NCBI GenBank assembly: GCA_030063045.1
Contig: JAQSEB010000017.1
Coordinates: forward strand, 434,001-498,000
Length of the DNA stretch: 64,000 nt
Origin: Pratylenchus scribneri
Taxonomy: Eukaryota; Nematoda; Chromadorea; Rhabditida; Pratylenchidae
Reading direction: 5' to 3'
A program made the translations under genes and the position numbers. The notes beneath the pieces are model-generated. The model was not told where the DNA came from. It made no database searches and saw only the letters and a program-made list of their open reading frames with translations. Shown piece after piece: positions 12,446 to 25,000 of this stretch. Position 1 is the first letter of the stretch. Every line of letters starts with the position of its first letter.

Positions 12446-12824
12446 TCGATGAACAAATATGTGTAAAAATTACAAATAAAAATATTCATTATCATTATGA
12501 AATATTGAATTGTTCGTCTTTAATATATTATTATTTTCTTTAAAAAAATAAAATTTTTGATAAAAAATTATTGTATTAACCAAATTTAAAAATGCTTTGT
12601 TTTTTAAATCGTAACGAATATTTGTACACTTTGACTGTCTAATACCCAATAATAAGAAAGAAAATGAAATGGTTATATTAAGTAAAAGGAAATTTTTAAT
12701 TTAATCAAAACACAAGAATAAGTAAATGTTTAAAATTTGCTTTTTTTTAAATAATTTTTACTTAATAGTATTTTAATTGAGTAAAAATTTTAATATAAAA
12801 AATGTATTCCTTGTCAATTCAAAT
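12446..12824. other. Intergenic AT-rich spacer
   Basis: This is the 3' flank of gene A, with the AATAAA signal at 12475-12480. I see no further coding or structured features. Confidence 0.6.
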
Positions 12825-13190
12825 AATTATTTGAAAAAAAATTTTATGGAAAAATGGACTTTAATGGGGATACTGGCAATTTTCCAGCTGCTTTTCTCTT
12901 CGTAATTAAATGTCTCATTTTTTTAAGAAAATAATATAAAAAATTCCATTTAATTACATTGTAATCTAATTTTCAAAATGTCAATGTTTTGTAAATTATT
13001 TATTAATGTGATATTATGGAAGCAATGATTAAATTCATTTCTAATTAATTCAAAAATTGACAGCAGATGTAAAATAAGTGTAAAGTCTGGCTTATAAAAT
13101 AAAGCAATAGAAAATTTACTTAAAATTTTGCACTAAAATTGTTGTTTTAGAAGAAAAGATCAATAAGTTTTTCAAATAAAAATTACTGAT
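12825..13190. promoter_or_regulatory. Conserved upstream block, copy II
   Basis: It aligns by eye with blocks I and III. It contains ACTGGCAATTTTCCAGCTGC (E-box CAGCTG at 12885-12890), TCATTTTTTTAAGAAAATAA, AATGTCAATG.TTTGTAAATT, ATGATTAAATTCATTTCTAA and TCTGGCTTATAAAATAAAGC. No plus-strand receptor follows it: a MITE and the 3' end of minus-strand gene D come next. It may be a promoter left behind when a receptor copy was lost. Confidence 0.6.
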
Positions 13191-13252
13191 TTCTTTATTA
13201 TATTCATAATAATGATTAATAAAAATAATGCGAACAAGGGTCATGGCTTTGG

Positions 13253-13472
13253 ATTACCGTATTATTCTATTTTAAGTCCCCTCTCTATTATAAGCTCCAT
13301 CTCTATTTTTTAAGCCCCACTATCAAAAAAATTATGTCAAAACTAACAAATTTAGAAGTGAAATTAGGCCGAAATAAGCATTTTTTGTTTCAAAAATTTC
13401 GAAAAGTTCCCACCTCAGAGGGTCTCTGAAATTTTTCAACCTCGGGGCTTAAAATAGAATAAATACGGTAAT
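13253..13472. mobile_element. Small MITE with TA-flanked inverted repeats
   Basis: The left end ATTACCGTATTATTCTATTT mirrors the right end AAATAGAATAAATACGGTAAT. The inverted repeats start CCGTATT and each is flanked by TA, as in Tc1/mariner-type MITEs. The interior has no coding capacity. Confidence 0.75.
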
Positions 13473-13501
13473 AAAAAATTTTAAAACAAATATCAAATTA
13501 T

Positions 13502-16500
13502 TTATATTATTGGAATAAGATTGTTGATTTGAGTAGGGGTTGGCTTGAATGTCGTATTTCGGGGGCATAAACTTTTGAAATAATCATGTAGCAGCTCTCG
13601 ATACTCATAACTGCGGATAATTAATTAATTATTATTAATATTTATAATTTATTTTTTCCACTTATGCAACTACTTATTATTAACTATACTGTCTAAAAAT
13701 TTAAGAATCAGAAAATGCCACGATTAAATTGTTTTCAAATGTTATTTTGGTCCAAGCAATTTGAACTGACAAATTGAAATGGTTTTTTTAGGGAAAATTT
13801 CATTAGAAAAATACAATAAAAGGCAACCCCGTAAACATTTTTTACAAATTTAAAAAAAAAACTTTTAAATAGTCATTTAATTTTGCTATTTTGCAAAATT
13901 AAAATTCCAAAAGTCCCTAAATGGAATTAAACAAGTTTATACGGTATCTATTATTATATATTACCTGCAATAATAGAGGATTGGTGTGTTGAGTGTGGTT
14001 GCGAATCGATTAAATTGGACGAACAAGCGGGAGGCGAACAATTTCTCTTCTGCCGTCCATGATATCTTCGGAATGATCACATAGGTGGCGAAAAGACCAA
14101 CAGACCAAAAACCGATGATTGCCGAAATTAGTAAATATAATGATTTGTAGATTTGTTGATTGTTCAATTTTTTCACTATAAATGAATAAAAATACAATAT
14201 ACATATTTGTTATTTGCTTTTTGCAAATTTTTAAGACAATTTTTTATTTCCCTTTCCATTTAAAATGAAAATGAAATGGTGTGAAAAACAATAATAACGG
14301 AGCAATATTTTGCCCATATTCATTCCGAAGATTTTTAAGATAGAGTCCAATCGGATAACCGTATTGAAATTTTTCAGTGCCGAGGTGATTTTGACCCAAA
14401 AACCAAGACCAAGAAAATGTGGAGCCATTTTTAGCTAAATCTTGAGCCATTTTGGCTTAAAAAGATTATAAAAATATGCTCAATTTTATCAAATAAATAT
14501 TTCACCTTTGACAACAATCCAGAGTAGTAGATATGTGAAAACTGTTAATAAGTTTGCTGTAATGCCATGATAAGTTACAAATACAAATGCGGATTGTTGT
14601 ATAAAGTCGGACGGTTGGCAATAGACCATCCTAGAAAAAAAATACAAAATGTCCAAAAATTTAATTGGTACTTTTCTGGATTAGTTTTGACATATTCATA
14701 TATCAAGTAGCCCTGTGTAAGATTGATGCCGAAACAGATGCCAAAAATGGGCAATAAATGGTACGGACGAGGTTTATTTACCATTTTCCTGAAATACATA
14801 CATATACATTAAAAGATGCTTGTAATTCTTGTCATAATTTTTAATTAATTAAGATCGTCATCGTATTATATTTAAAACTAGAATGTGCAAATGTAATAAT
14901 TGGATCAAATTAGCAATAAATTGAACTTAAATATAAACGGGAAATATTTAATTTGTAGAAAAAATTATTGAAAATGTCGAAAAGATAATAACGGTTTAGT
15001 GGTTTTTCCTAGAATATATCCATTCGATAGATCTCGACGAGACAAATCGAATGTTATATAATTTGTCATGGTTTAATTGGTTTTGAACCAAACCCTTATG
15101 ATGGTTTAATAATTTTTGGTCAAAACTCGGCCAATTATATATCATTCAACGCATCTTGACGAGTTCTATCGATTGGGTATAGGGTTTGGTGGTCTAAGAC
15201 AAACCAATAAACTGGTATAATCTTTTCTGCATTTTCAAGATACCACATCTATACCAATATAAACTATCAATCATTTCTGATAAAATTTTTTCCAATTCTG
15301 ATTACAAACCAAAGTAATTGGCTATTTATTTTCAGAGTTATTCATATTGTGTTCAGAAAGAAAATAAGAAATTTTTAAAAAATTTTTAATTTTCTCTAAT
15401 ACTAATTTTAATCGAATTCAGAATTATGCCTAATTATAATATGGAGCGAATTTATATGGAATTGTATGTTTTTTGTAAACACTTTTTTAGTACTGCTGGA
15501 TAAATAATGTTTTTAGAGTATTTTAAGACCGAATTTATTTTGAATTTTTGCTTTTTTTTGAAAAAATTTAAAGCAAAAAATGTAATGAGCAAAAAAAGGC
15601 AGATTTTATGAAATTTGCTTATTTAAATATATATTTTGAAATTTTTTGTGCATAAAATCCATTTTGCCTGTTGATAAAATTTCAATAATTAAAAAAAATA
15701 CCATAATGGAAAAAGTACGGAAATTAGACGTTCCCAGCCCAAAACGACCATCAAATCCATTGACATGCATGTAAAAAATGGAGAAAATGATTCCAAGAAG
15801 AAGCAGGTGATCAAAGGAATTTGGAAATCGGCTGACATTGTTACGAATGGTAGAATGGCACTGAAACCAAAAATCATGTCAAAAAGGCAAATTGCACCGA
15901 GCAGTAAGCCAACATGTGTGTGCAATCGTCTAAAATATTGTTTAATTAATTTTTTTTAGTAGTTGAGGAGGGAGGATGGTTTCGTTTTTCGACTTTTTTC
16001 GATTCTATGTCAATTTTCGGTAATTTTACTACATAAAACGGTTTTAGGACATTCCATGGGTGCGTGGAAGCCAAAAAGGAGTTACGCGGGATTAAGCTGG
16101 ATTAAGCCTAGTTAGGGGCTAGGGATTAGGACTAGGGTTTCGGAGCATAGGATTTTCGCGAACCGGAAGCAAAACAGCCAAATCAGAATTTGCGCCCATC
16201 TATTTCGAGGCCTAATCCAGCTTAATCCTCTTATATCCATCTTAATCCTTTTATATCGGTTTATATCTTCACATTTCTCAGGGCATTCTGCCCACTTCCC
16301 AGCCTTCCACTGGCCCTTCGGACCATTTCCTATCTATTTTGGGGCCTACTCCCCCTATATCCACCTTATCAACCTATATCCAGCCTAATCTCGCGCAACC
16401 CCTTTTTGGCTTCCGCGCACCCATGGGATGTCCCAAAACCGTTTTATGTAGTTTAATAGGCATGAGGAAGGGAGCAGAGAAGAAGGGAATTAATTTCAGG

Positions 16501-16954
16501 CAAAGAGAACTGAATCTTCAGGCAGAAAAAAGAACTTATTTTTTACAGGCAAAAAAAATTTATGCCATTTTTAAATCTTTTTTCAAAAAATACCAAAAAT
16601 TTTCAAACTTTTTTTTCTAAAAAAAGCAAAATTTGATAAAAATTTTTCAAAAATCTCAAAAATTGATGAAAATGTAAAGGAAATGCCGAAATATTGATTT
16701 CACTATTTACGGCCAAAAATAGCAAAATATTGATGAATATTGACAAAAAAATATCATGAAAATCCACCAATTGGTTTCCAGCTAATTTAAGTTAGCAAAG
16801 AAAATATTGATTTCAATAAAAATCTCAGCCCTAATAATTATTTTTTTCACCTGTATTTCAGTGTTATGTGAACCAATGGAAAATTTGAGATGATCGAAAG
16901 TAAACCGATAATAAATTGAATAATCACTATCACATAAATATCAGCCGAACGCAT
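13502..16954 (-). CDS. srsx-like chemoreceptor gene D
   Basis: Intact six-exon model (minus strand, 5' to 3'): 16851-16954, 15702-15929, 14672-14788, 14506-14630, 13965-14175, 13502-13610; 297 residues. The start ATG (MRSADIYV) lies directly before TM1 and is preceded by an in-frame stop, so the N-terminus is very short. TM1 contains GLLSIISNFPLVHITLKY. The TM3 end is GWERLISVLFPLW, a DRY-equivalent WER. TM4 contains PIFGICFGINLTQGY, TM5 is in the 14506-14630 exon, and TM6-TM7 end at TPILYYCR. The tail begins SYEYREL, the family's S-x-x-Y-R motif. All exon phases fit paralogues A-C. It is convergent with A and divergent from B. Introns 1 and 2 carry repeat elements. The expected role is chemoreception. 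Confidence 0.82.
15020..15180. repeat. Short inverted-repeat element in intron 2 of gene D
   Basis: TCGATAGATCTCGACGAG near 15025 is mirrored by CTTGACGAGTTCTATCGA near 15155 with mismatches. A similar pair (GATAGATCTCATTCA and TTGACGAGATCTATTGA) occurs at about 32190-32390. It is probably an old MITE; the ends are not defined. Confidence 0.35.
16028..16452. mobile_element. MITE with long inverted repeats in intron 1 of gene D
   Basis: The left end ACTACATAAAACGGTTTTAG continues into CATGGGTGCGTGGAAGCC. The right end is its near-exact reverse complement, running back to TTTTATGTAGT at 16452. Inverted repeats extend at least 75 bases. The interior consists of GGATTAAG/CTTAATCC-type repeats. 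It belongs with the larger fold-back element at 47383-48508, which shares GGTGCGCGGAAGTCAAAAAG and the GGATTAAG repeats. Confidence 0.8.
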
Positions 16955-17689
16955 TTATCGATTGAAAAATTTATAAAATATTCCTGAAAATTTTTAACTT
17001 TTCTGACAGTAATATTAGACTTTTTTGAAATATTAAAAAATTATATTAGCTCATTTTAACATTTAGCAAAAACATGCGGTTTGTACGTCTCCCAAAATGG
17101 GCTAATTTTTGCACCAAATTTTCCTATACTACTTATTTCTCCTATTCCTATGTATATTGGTGCTAAATATGCTCATTTTGAGAAGGATTGATTTTTCCTC
17201 AATTAGCCAAAAAAGCGAATTCAAAATAATACAATTCGAAAAAGAAAATTGAAAAAAAAAAGAAATGTGCTGTGGGAATGGTTTCGGCGACAAGAAATTG
17301 ACTGACCCCACAAAAGGCAAATTGATGAAATTTGAAATTTAATTATTGAGAATTGCAAAAATAAAAAAAATGTTGTTTGCGTCCCATTTTATTATTAGAC
17401 TTGTCCAACCATTTATTAGGATTAGGGTTGTTGATTGACTAAATTAAATTGCCTATTGCCTCCTTCTAAACGGAGATTTCCGCGTTCGAGCTTTGCTTGG
17501 TCTCCTATTGACTATTTAGGAGTTAATAATAATAATCACTTTAGGTCGAAAATATCATCATTATTCGGCCTTTGCCCATTGAGATTGTTCGGGTTCCATA
17601 CCTCATCTCATCTCTCATCACCCTGATTTTGGCCTATTTGAGGAATAGATAATATGTGCTGATGAGGCCAGACCCAATTTCTTTAATAA
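16955..17689. other. Intergenic region between genes D and B
   Basis: This is the 5' flank of gene D. There are short open frames of 60-65 codons only, none with family resemblance. No clear structure is seen before the conserved block. Confidence 0.5.
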
Positions 17690-18020
17690 TATAGAATTAT
17701 TTAAGAAAATTGAAATTTTTAGTTTTCTTTTAGGAGGTACTGGCAATTTTCCAGCTGCTTTATTCTTCGTCATTAACTGTCTCATTTTTACGAAAATATT
17801 ATAAACAATTCCATTTAATTACATTGTATTTTAATTTTCAAAATGTCAATATTTTGTAAATTATTAATTTAATATGGGTGATGATTAAATTCATTTCTAA
17901 GTAATTCAAAAATGGCAGATGTAAAAATGAGGTAAAGTCTGGCAAAATAAAGCAATAGAAAATTTAAAATTTTGCAATAAAATTGCCAATTTTAAGAGGA
18001 TAAATCAATATTTTTTTCCC
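17690..18020. promoter_or_regulatory. Conserved upstream block, copy III
   Basis: Third copy of the block: TACTGGCAATTTTCCAGCTG with E-box CAGCTG at 17752-17757, AATTCCATTTAATTACATTG, CAAAATGTCAATATTTTGTA, GATTAAATTCATTTCTAAGT and TCTGGC..AAAATAAAGCAAT. It lies about 750 bases upstream of gene B and between divergent genes D and B, so it could serve either. Confidence 0.6.
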
Positions 18021-18768
18021 TAATTTTCGCTTTTTTTCCACAAATTTTTACTCCAATATATTTTAGGCTATTATTATTTGTTAAAATAAAATGTCATATC
18101 CACCGATATTTAAGAGAGCCCATAATTTTATGACTTAAATTAAATTTATTTGATGCAACTTTTTTTCATACCAACAACATATTCAATATCAAATTGAATT
18201 ATCTATAATCAAACCATTATTTTTAATTTTCATAATGGAAAGTGCCAATTAAAGACTAAAATGAAAATCAAAAAAGATTATTCTAAATTGGCAATTGTAA
18301 TTTTGTGCATTGGCCAATATTTCAGCATCAAATTTCAAGCTATTATTAATAATAAATATTATATCATTTAATTTTCTCTTTCTATTATCATTTTTTAATA
18401 TTAAAATATTTCATATAAAATTGGCAAAAAAAAGAACCAAAAGGAAAAACGACTGATTTTATTCTTTTGATCATAATTTTTTGCACTTTCTAGGAAATTC
18501 ACTATTTCATACTCTAATCAACTTTCCTCAATCCAGGGCTTAAATTTGTCAAATCAAATTCATCAAAATTAATCAAATGAAAAATAGAATTGATTTTTAA
18601 TATTTCGAAAGCTAAAATTTTATTCTAAGTCCTCAGTTAGATTTTCCTTTCCTCTATGCTTATAAGACATTAAATTTTTCTTTCATGTATTAATTGAAAA
18701 ATTATTTGATTTGATATAATTAAATTACAATTATTTAGCTTATATTTATTCAAAATAATTCATCAAAA
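18021..18768. other. 5' flank of gene B
   Basis: AT-rich sequence without recognisable structure apart from ordinary TATA-like words. No open frame of note. Confidence 0.5.
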
Positions 18769-21255
18769 ATGAACAATTTCACTAACGAATTTGAGGCATA
18801 CCGAAATTCTGGCAAAATTTGTGACTTTTTAAACATCAACAAAATTGGTAAAATAGATACAAATAATTTGGCCGAAAAAATGTCATTTTTGGACATCCAT
18901 TCGAATATAAGCATTTTTGATTCAATATTCTCTTCTTTTTACCATCAAATGATTGTGGCCAAATGCTCATTTGGATATTTGCAAAATTTTATTATGGTAA
19001 GTTTTCTTCTGAAAAAATTAATTCATAAATTTTTAATTATAGTCAAAGCGATATCTTGATATGCTAATTCTTAATGAAAAAAAAGGAGCAATTTTGCCTT
19101 ATTGGCCACAAATAATTTTGCCAGCAATTTTTGCACTAATTTCCATCATTTTCAACATTAGCCTAATTATTGTTACAGTCAAAAAAATGTTTGGCATAAT
19201 ATAAAATTAATTCCAATTTTAATTTTAAAGTGCATTCGTCAAAATTTGCAATTCGCTCATCCTTTTCGACTCATTTTGCCAAATTTTCTTCATTTTGCCA
19301 TTTCTTCTCAATTTTTGTGCATTTATTTTCCAATTTACTTTCATAGATTACAGAATTTGTGTTTGGGTCCTGATGATTTCCACTGGAAGTTCTTTTGCCG
19401 CTTTTCTTGCCATCTATTTTATTTCATTGGAAAGATTGCTGAATGCAATATTTCCAATTCGGTTTTATTTTTAATATCTTCCTAAATTTATTTCCATATT
19501 AATAGAATGCATTTCATTCTCCCTTCAACAATTAAAATATGCTCATTCGTTGCTTTCATTATTTGCATCATTTACGGCGCATTTATGACAATCATGAATT
19601 TCAATATTACAAACATCAATTCCTTAGCTTATCGGTAATATGAATGAATTAATTAAAATTAACTATTCGCTTAATTATTGAAAATGTCTAATTTGTAAGA
19701 AAAATTTCATGCCGAAAAACGAAAAATAATATTTTTATTTTATATATATATATGGAAATTAGCGATTTCCGGAATTAGCTAGGCATTTGGGTTAGTGTAT
19801 TTTGGAAATCTCCGATTTCTAATATTCGACTAGGCATAGTCGATTTACTATAAATTTCAATTTCAGACCTATTTAGAAGCTAGGGTTGTAGTGGCGGCAT
19901 GGGTTTTAGGGGCTAAGGGCTAGAGATCTAAAGAAAAAAACTCATACCGGTCTAAAATTGAAAATTCATATAATAAATCGACCATGCCGAATCGAATAAG
20001 CCTACACTCGAGTAGTCGGTGCCTAGAAGCCGAAATTTCCAAAATACACTTACCCAAATGCCTTAGTGTATTTCCGGAAATAGACTAATTTCCAATATTC
20101 ACTGCAATATATATATATAGTTTATTATCTATAACAAAAAATTAATAACAATTTTGGGATGATTTAGGATTAGATATTAAGGGCGGACATGTGTTAATAT
20201 GACTCATGGATTGGAGCATAGAGATATTAAAGAAAACAGATTTAAACAAGTTTTATGGCCTCAAATATTAGAGGAATATTTTTCGACGCGAGAAGTTTTC
20301 TGCTAATTTAATGTTTTTTCTTTTAATTATTAGTTATCTTCTTTTCTGTAACTCCGAACTATTTACCGACATTCTGGCGTCCACCAGAAGCAGTTATATT
20401 CTTTTGACACTTTCAATTCTAAACTATTTATTAATTTTTGCTAAATTCTTTTGGCGTCGTTTTCAGCAGAAGAAAGAGAATTTATCTGGAAACGAAAGTA
20501 TATAATTTTAATTTTAAGATAATATTGCAAAAATATTTTTTAAGCTACAATGATGGAAAAAGAATCATACCGAATGCTTCGTTCCGTAATCATCATAACT
20601 GCTACAATTTTGATTGGTTGGTTGCTGAGTTGTGTCGACAGGAATACATTGAACTTTTGGATCATTAATATTATCTCTAATTTTATGACAAATCCATTGA
20701 CTCGCGCAACTTTCATTAACAATGCTAATAGTATAATGATGGGTCTATTAACTTGCCTTTCCGTTATAACCACCTCAATTAACGCCCCAGTGCTCATAAT
20801 TAACAGGTTGAATTTGGGTTTTTTATATTGGGGCTTATTTGGAGTATAGTGGGGAGCAGGGACTGGGTATATGCAAATTATTGCTTAATTAATAATATGT
20901 TGAATATATAAACTTTGGAAATATATTAAATTAATGTGTGTAAATTTATGGAATTTACCATAAAAGATAAAACAAAATATTTAAGATCCCCGCAGATTCA
21001 TTAATTGAATTCAAATAATCAATTTCCTCTAAAATTACTAAAAAAATTAATTTCTTTATCGAAATTCAAGGAAAAATGAACAATTTCTTTAGTTCTGAAT
21101 ATCGCAAAGCTTACATTGCAACTTTTGGTCGAATATTGAAGAGGAAAAATACTGCTGTTGTTGTACCACTTTTCAATAGGGTAAATCAGCCACTTAATCA
21201 AGTCACTGAGATGACAACCAAAAATGGAAATGCCGAAAATGATGTAAATCAATGA
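18769..21255 (+). CDS. srsx-like chemoreceptor gene B
   Basis: Intact seven-exon GPCR model of about 440 residues. Exons: 18769-18996, 19043-19188, 19231-19461, 19506-19634, 20334-20497, 20545-20806, 21093-21255. The phases are continuous and match A, C and D. TM1 (PAIFALISIIFNISLIIVTV) starts near residue 100, because exon 1 adds an unusual, mostly hydrophilic N-terminal extension of 76 residues; a later in-frame ATG could be the real start. The TM3 end is ISLERLLNAIFPIR, with LER in place of DRY. TM7 contains INAPVLIINR. The tail starts SSEYRKAYIATF. Intron 4 contains a MITE. AATAAA is at 21312. The 3' flank shares AACTCTTTGATTCCACAAT with gene C. The expected function is a chemosensory receptor in the plasma membrane. 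Confidence 0.83.
19744..20105. mobile_element. MITE in intron 4 of gene B
   Basis: The left part GGAAATTAGCGATTTCCGGA and GTGTATTTTGGAAATC is mirrored on the right by TTTCCAAAATACAC and CCGGAAATAGACTAATTTCC, flanked by TATATATA on both sides. It is related to repeats at 28858-29252 and 46432-46822 (shared GGAATTAGCTAG and TTTTGGAAATCTC). Confidence 0.7.
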
Positions 21256-22063
21256 AAATGATAAACTCTTTGATTCCACAATCTTTATAAATTGTATATT
21301 GCTCTAATTCAAATAAATTTAGTAAATTGACATCATTCATTTATTAATTTTATACTATCATTAATATATATTACAAAAAAAGGCTAGTTATATATTTTGC
21401 AGATAAATAAATTTAAATCTAGAAAAATAAACATGAAATTATTATATCTTTATCCACTTCAATTTCTGATTGATCAAATTTTTCAATTGCTAATTTGCAC
21501 TTTGAAAAAGAACATTGAAAATTTTCCAGCTGCATTTTTTCGAATTTTTTATTCCGAAAATTATAATTCCATTTTTGAACAATAAGTAGCATTTTATTTC
21601 AGAGAGATCATGCGTATATATTCGAAGTAAAACATACAAAAATTGGCAGCTGAATAATTAAGTGGGTCAGAAAAAAGTAAATCAAATGTTTTAATTTTGA
21701 TAAATCAAATAAAATATTCATCAAAACTGAAATTATTATTCTATCTAAAATATATAAATTTTATTCATAAAAATTTTTCTGACAAAATAAAAATATTTAA
21801 TAAAAATTATTTATTTTTTGCTAAATCCGAGACTCATCTTGCCGGCATAACAAATATTATAAATCGATTTTTCCCAACTAATTTTATGTTTGATTCGATT
21901 TTAAATTTATAGAGTTAAATTATTATATCTGGTTAATTTATATTATCATTTAAAATATTTTTAAAAAATCTAAAAAAATCATTAAAATTTTCCATTAAAT
22001 TAATTAAGATTATCTCAACATAAAACATTCTCAAATTAATAAAATAAAATAAAATAGACTACT
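21256..22063. promoter_or_regulatory. Region between genes B and C with an E-box motif
   Basis: It starts with the 3' flank of B (AACTCTTTGATTCCACAAT at 21264-21282, then AATAAA at 21312). GAAAATTTTCCAGCTGCATT at about 21518-21537 repeats the TTTTCCAGCTGC word (E-box 21527-21532) of blocks II and III. The surrounding similarity is much weaker than among blocks I-III. Confidence 0.4.
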
Positions 22064-25000
22064 ATGAATGATACAACCATCAACACTACACAAATAAATC
22101 CAGTAAAATTCATCATTTAAATTTAAACTATATATCCATTAAAATTACAGCTTTATTTGGAATATAAACAGCAGAATGACACCACCAATTTGCAATTGCT
22201 CTCTTTTGGGACCGCCTTTTTATTTGGAGCAATTGGCATTGTTGGAATAATTTTAAACGGCACAGTCTGCTATATTAGCGTCAAATACAGGTGTGGATGG
22301 TTTTTTAAATTTATAATTAGGTAATTAAAAAACAAAAATAGAACTTTTCAAGCTTAAGAACTTTTCAAATTAGAAATTCTAATTAGATTAACGTATTTTT
22401 TCTATTGTAAACCCACTCTCTAATAAAAGCCTCTACCAGAGAGGCTCTGAGAAATAAAAGTCCACTATCTAGCGGAAAGCCCAATCTCTAATAATAGCCA
22501 ACCCCGTCATAAATTTGGTACTTATCGGTTATCTACCTCCAGATTTGAAAAAGAAGGAAGGGTCACCCCTTAGGGATATATGAAATGAGAACCTATCCCC
22601 TAGGGACCCTAACCCTATACCGGATGACCCATGGGGATCACCGGTAGCTTTCCCCAGTTGACCTAAAAAAAATCTGGATGTAGATTGTAGATAACCGATA
22701 AGTACCATAAATTTTTGTTAAAGTTCACCTATTTTTGATGATAATTCGGATTACGCATTTTTGCCGCCACAAAATTCAGAAAAGCCCTCAGGCCTCAATT
22801 GGAAGGGTCTCTGATTAATAAACACTCATTCTCTTATAATAGTCAACACTATAGAGGTTTCTAAAAATATATTATGCGCCTACGAATGGGCCTATAAAAG
22901 ATAAAATAAAATAATTGTTTTTATCTAAATTAATTTCTGTCATTTATATTTAAAATTTTCACAGATTTCTACATCCAATCGTAAACTCCAAAACGGGCAT
23001 TTTGATTGCATTGAATTGTTTCTTCGAAATACTCCATCAATCAGGCTATATTATTAATTTCGGAAAGATACTAACAATGGGCACTGATTTTATTCCCTTC
23101 CAATTGGCCATATGCATTCATGCCTTTACATTGATTGGCATTTTTGCGACAGTTATAATGCTATTTTCTATGAGTGCCGATCGACTAATTGCCATTCTTT
23201 TTCCAATATTGTATTCCATAATTATTTATATTAATGAGGCTGAGATTTTTAGATTTAAATTTTTTAAATTTGATGAGAAAAGCACTTGAATAACATTTTT
23301 GAGTATTTATTTCATGTTTTTGACTTTAATTATTTTCACCTATTTTACCTATATTGACAATTTTTTTAGAGAAAATTTCATTGTAAAAATCTAATAAAAA
23401 GCCAAAAATTACCCATTTTGCGGTTTTCAAACCTATTTATTGCAAATTTCACTTGAAAACTAAAAAAAGATGTAGGCACATATTGTCGATAAAATCGACG
23501 AATTTTGCTTGGAAGAATAATTTTGATGATTTTCCCTTTTTGTTTGTTGTCTACCTATCCCCCTTTCCTTTGTTTAATGCTTTACTGCCTATTTCTCACT
23601 TATATTTTTTGAGTGTCCCTTTTTCCCATTTCAAATGTGCGCCCAATTACTGTAGCCCCTCCACACCACTCTACGCCAGCCCTATATAAACCCTCCTTTG
23701 AGCTCATTCAGGGGCGACCCATTTCTTTGTTCCACGGCCCTTTCTGTACCCAACGGCCCATTCATTCTACACTCCACACTCATTTTTCCTGCGTTGTCCC
23801 ACATCAATTTCACTGTGCTTTGAATAAATAAATAAATTCCTTCCGTGCATTGGGGCTCTGGGCTGGGCTTGAGTTGAATTCTTCGTCGACCCACTAGGCT
23901 GTCGGTCCACTCAAGGTGAGCCGTCCCTCCTCCCTCATTGTCTGTGCTGACCAATTCATTGCGCCTGTGACCAGCCCATCCAACCAACTTTGACTGGGCC
24001 TGAGTCTGCCAATCTCTACATCTGTGCTCAAACTTGGCCTACGCTACGCTGTGCCCATACCAGACCAGCCTAGCCTTCACTGTGCTCCACCTCGGCCTAC
24101 GCTACGCTGTGCCCAGCCAGACAAGCCTAGCTTACGCCTGTGTTCAGTCAACCAGCTCTTGTGCCTGTGATCAACCCGCTGCCCATTGTGTTGTGCCTGC
24201 CTGTGTTCAACCCCGCTGCCTGCCCTATTGTGCCGGCCCGTGCTCAACCCCGCTGCCCCATTGCGTTGTGCCTGCTCGTGCTCAACCCAGCGGCTCCATT
24301 GTGCCTGTCCGTGCTCAACCCAGCGGATCCATTGTGCCTGTCTACGCTCAACCCAGAGGATCATTGCGCCCGTCTACGCTCAACCCAGTTGCTCCATTGA
24401 GCCTGTGCCCAACCCAGCTACACACCGTGCTTGTGCCCAACCCAGCAACAAACGGTGCTCAGACTCAGCCTAGCCGTTCACTCTGCCCAGCCCAGCAGTT
24501 CATTGGCCATTCACTGTACCCAGTCCAGCCTAGCCTAGCCGTTCACTGAACCCAGAACCCAGTCCAGCCAAGCCGTTCACTGAACCCAGTGCCCAGCCAA
24601 CACAGCTCTACGTTCACTGGATCTGAGTCCAGCAGCCTATCCAACAAACTTTGACTGTGCCCAGCTCAACTCAGCTACAAATTGCCCAACAACACTACAC
24701 TCCAAGCTCGACTCAATTAACGTTTGTCCCACGTAAGGACGAATTGGTGCCACGACCCCCACTCAACCCAAAACTTTTGTCCAAACAAACAATCCGCTCT
24801 CCCATTTGTTTTGTTTGCCGACAAAATTGGTGCCACGACCCGGGAAGACAAGGACAAAAGCCGCACCAACTAACATCAGCTTTTCTTCTGCACTTTCATT
24901 CTGTTGACGACCTAGCGACATCAACGCCATCAACTCAGGACTTAGAGCTGACTCCAAAGCCAAATCAACACGGGAATTCGGGGCAGACTCCAGCGTCCAA

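Noticed and set aside
14231..14450. Two overlapping minus-strand frames of 65-68 codons
   Set aside because: They lie in an intron between the TM5 and TM6 exons of gene D, whose flanking phases join perfectly without them.
24034..24549. 171-codon frame inside the 5' LTR (and its twin at 27647-28162)
   Set aside because: It translates low-complexity U5 repeats; several frames on both strands are open in the same way, and no known LTR protein fits.
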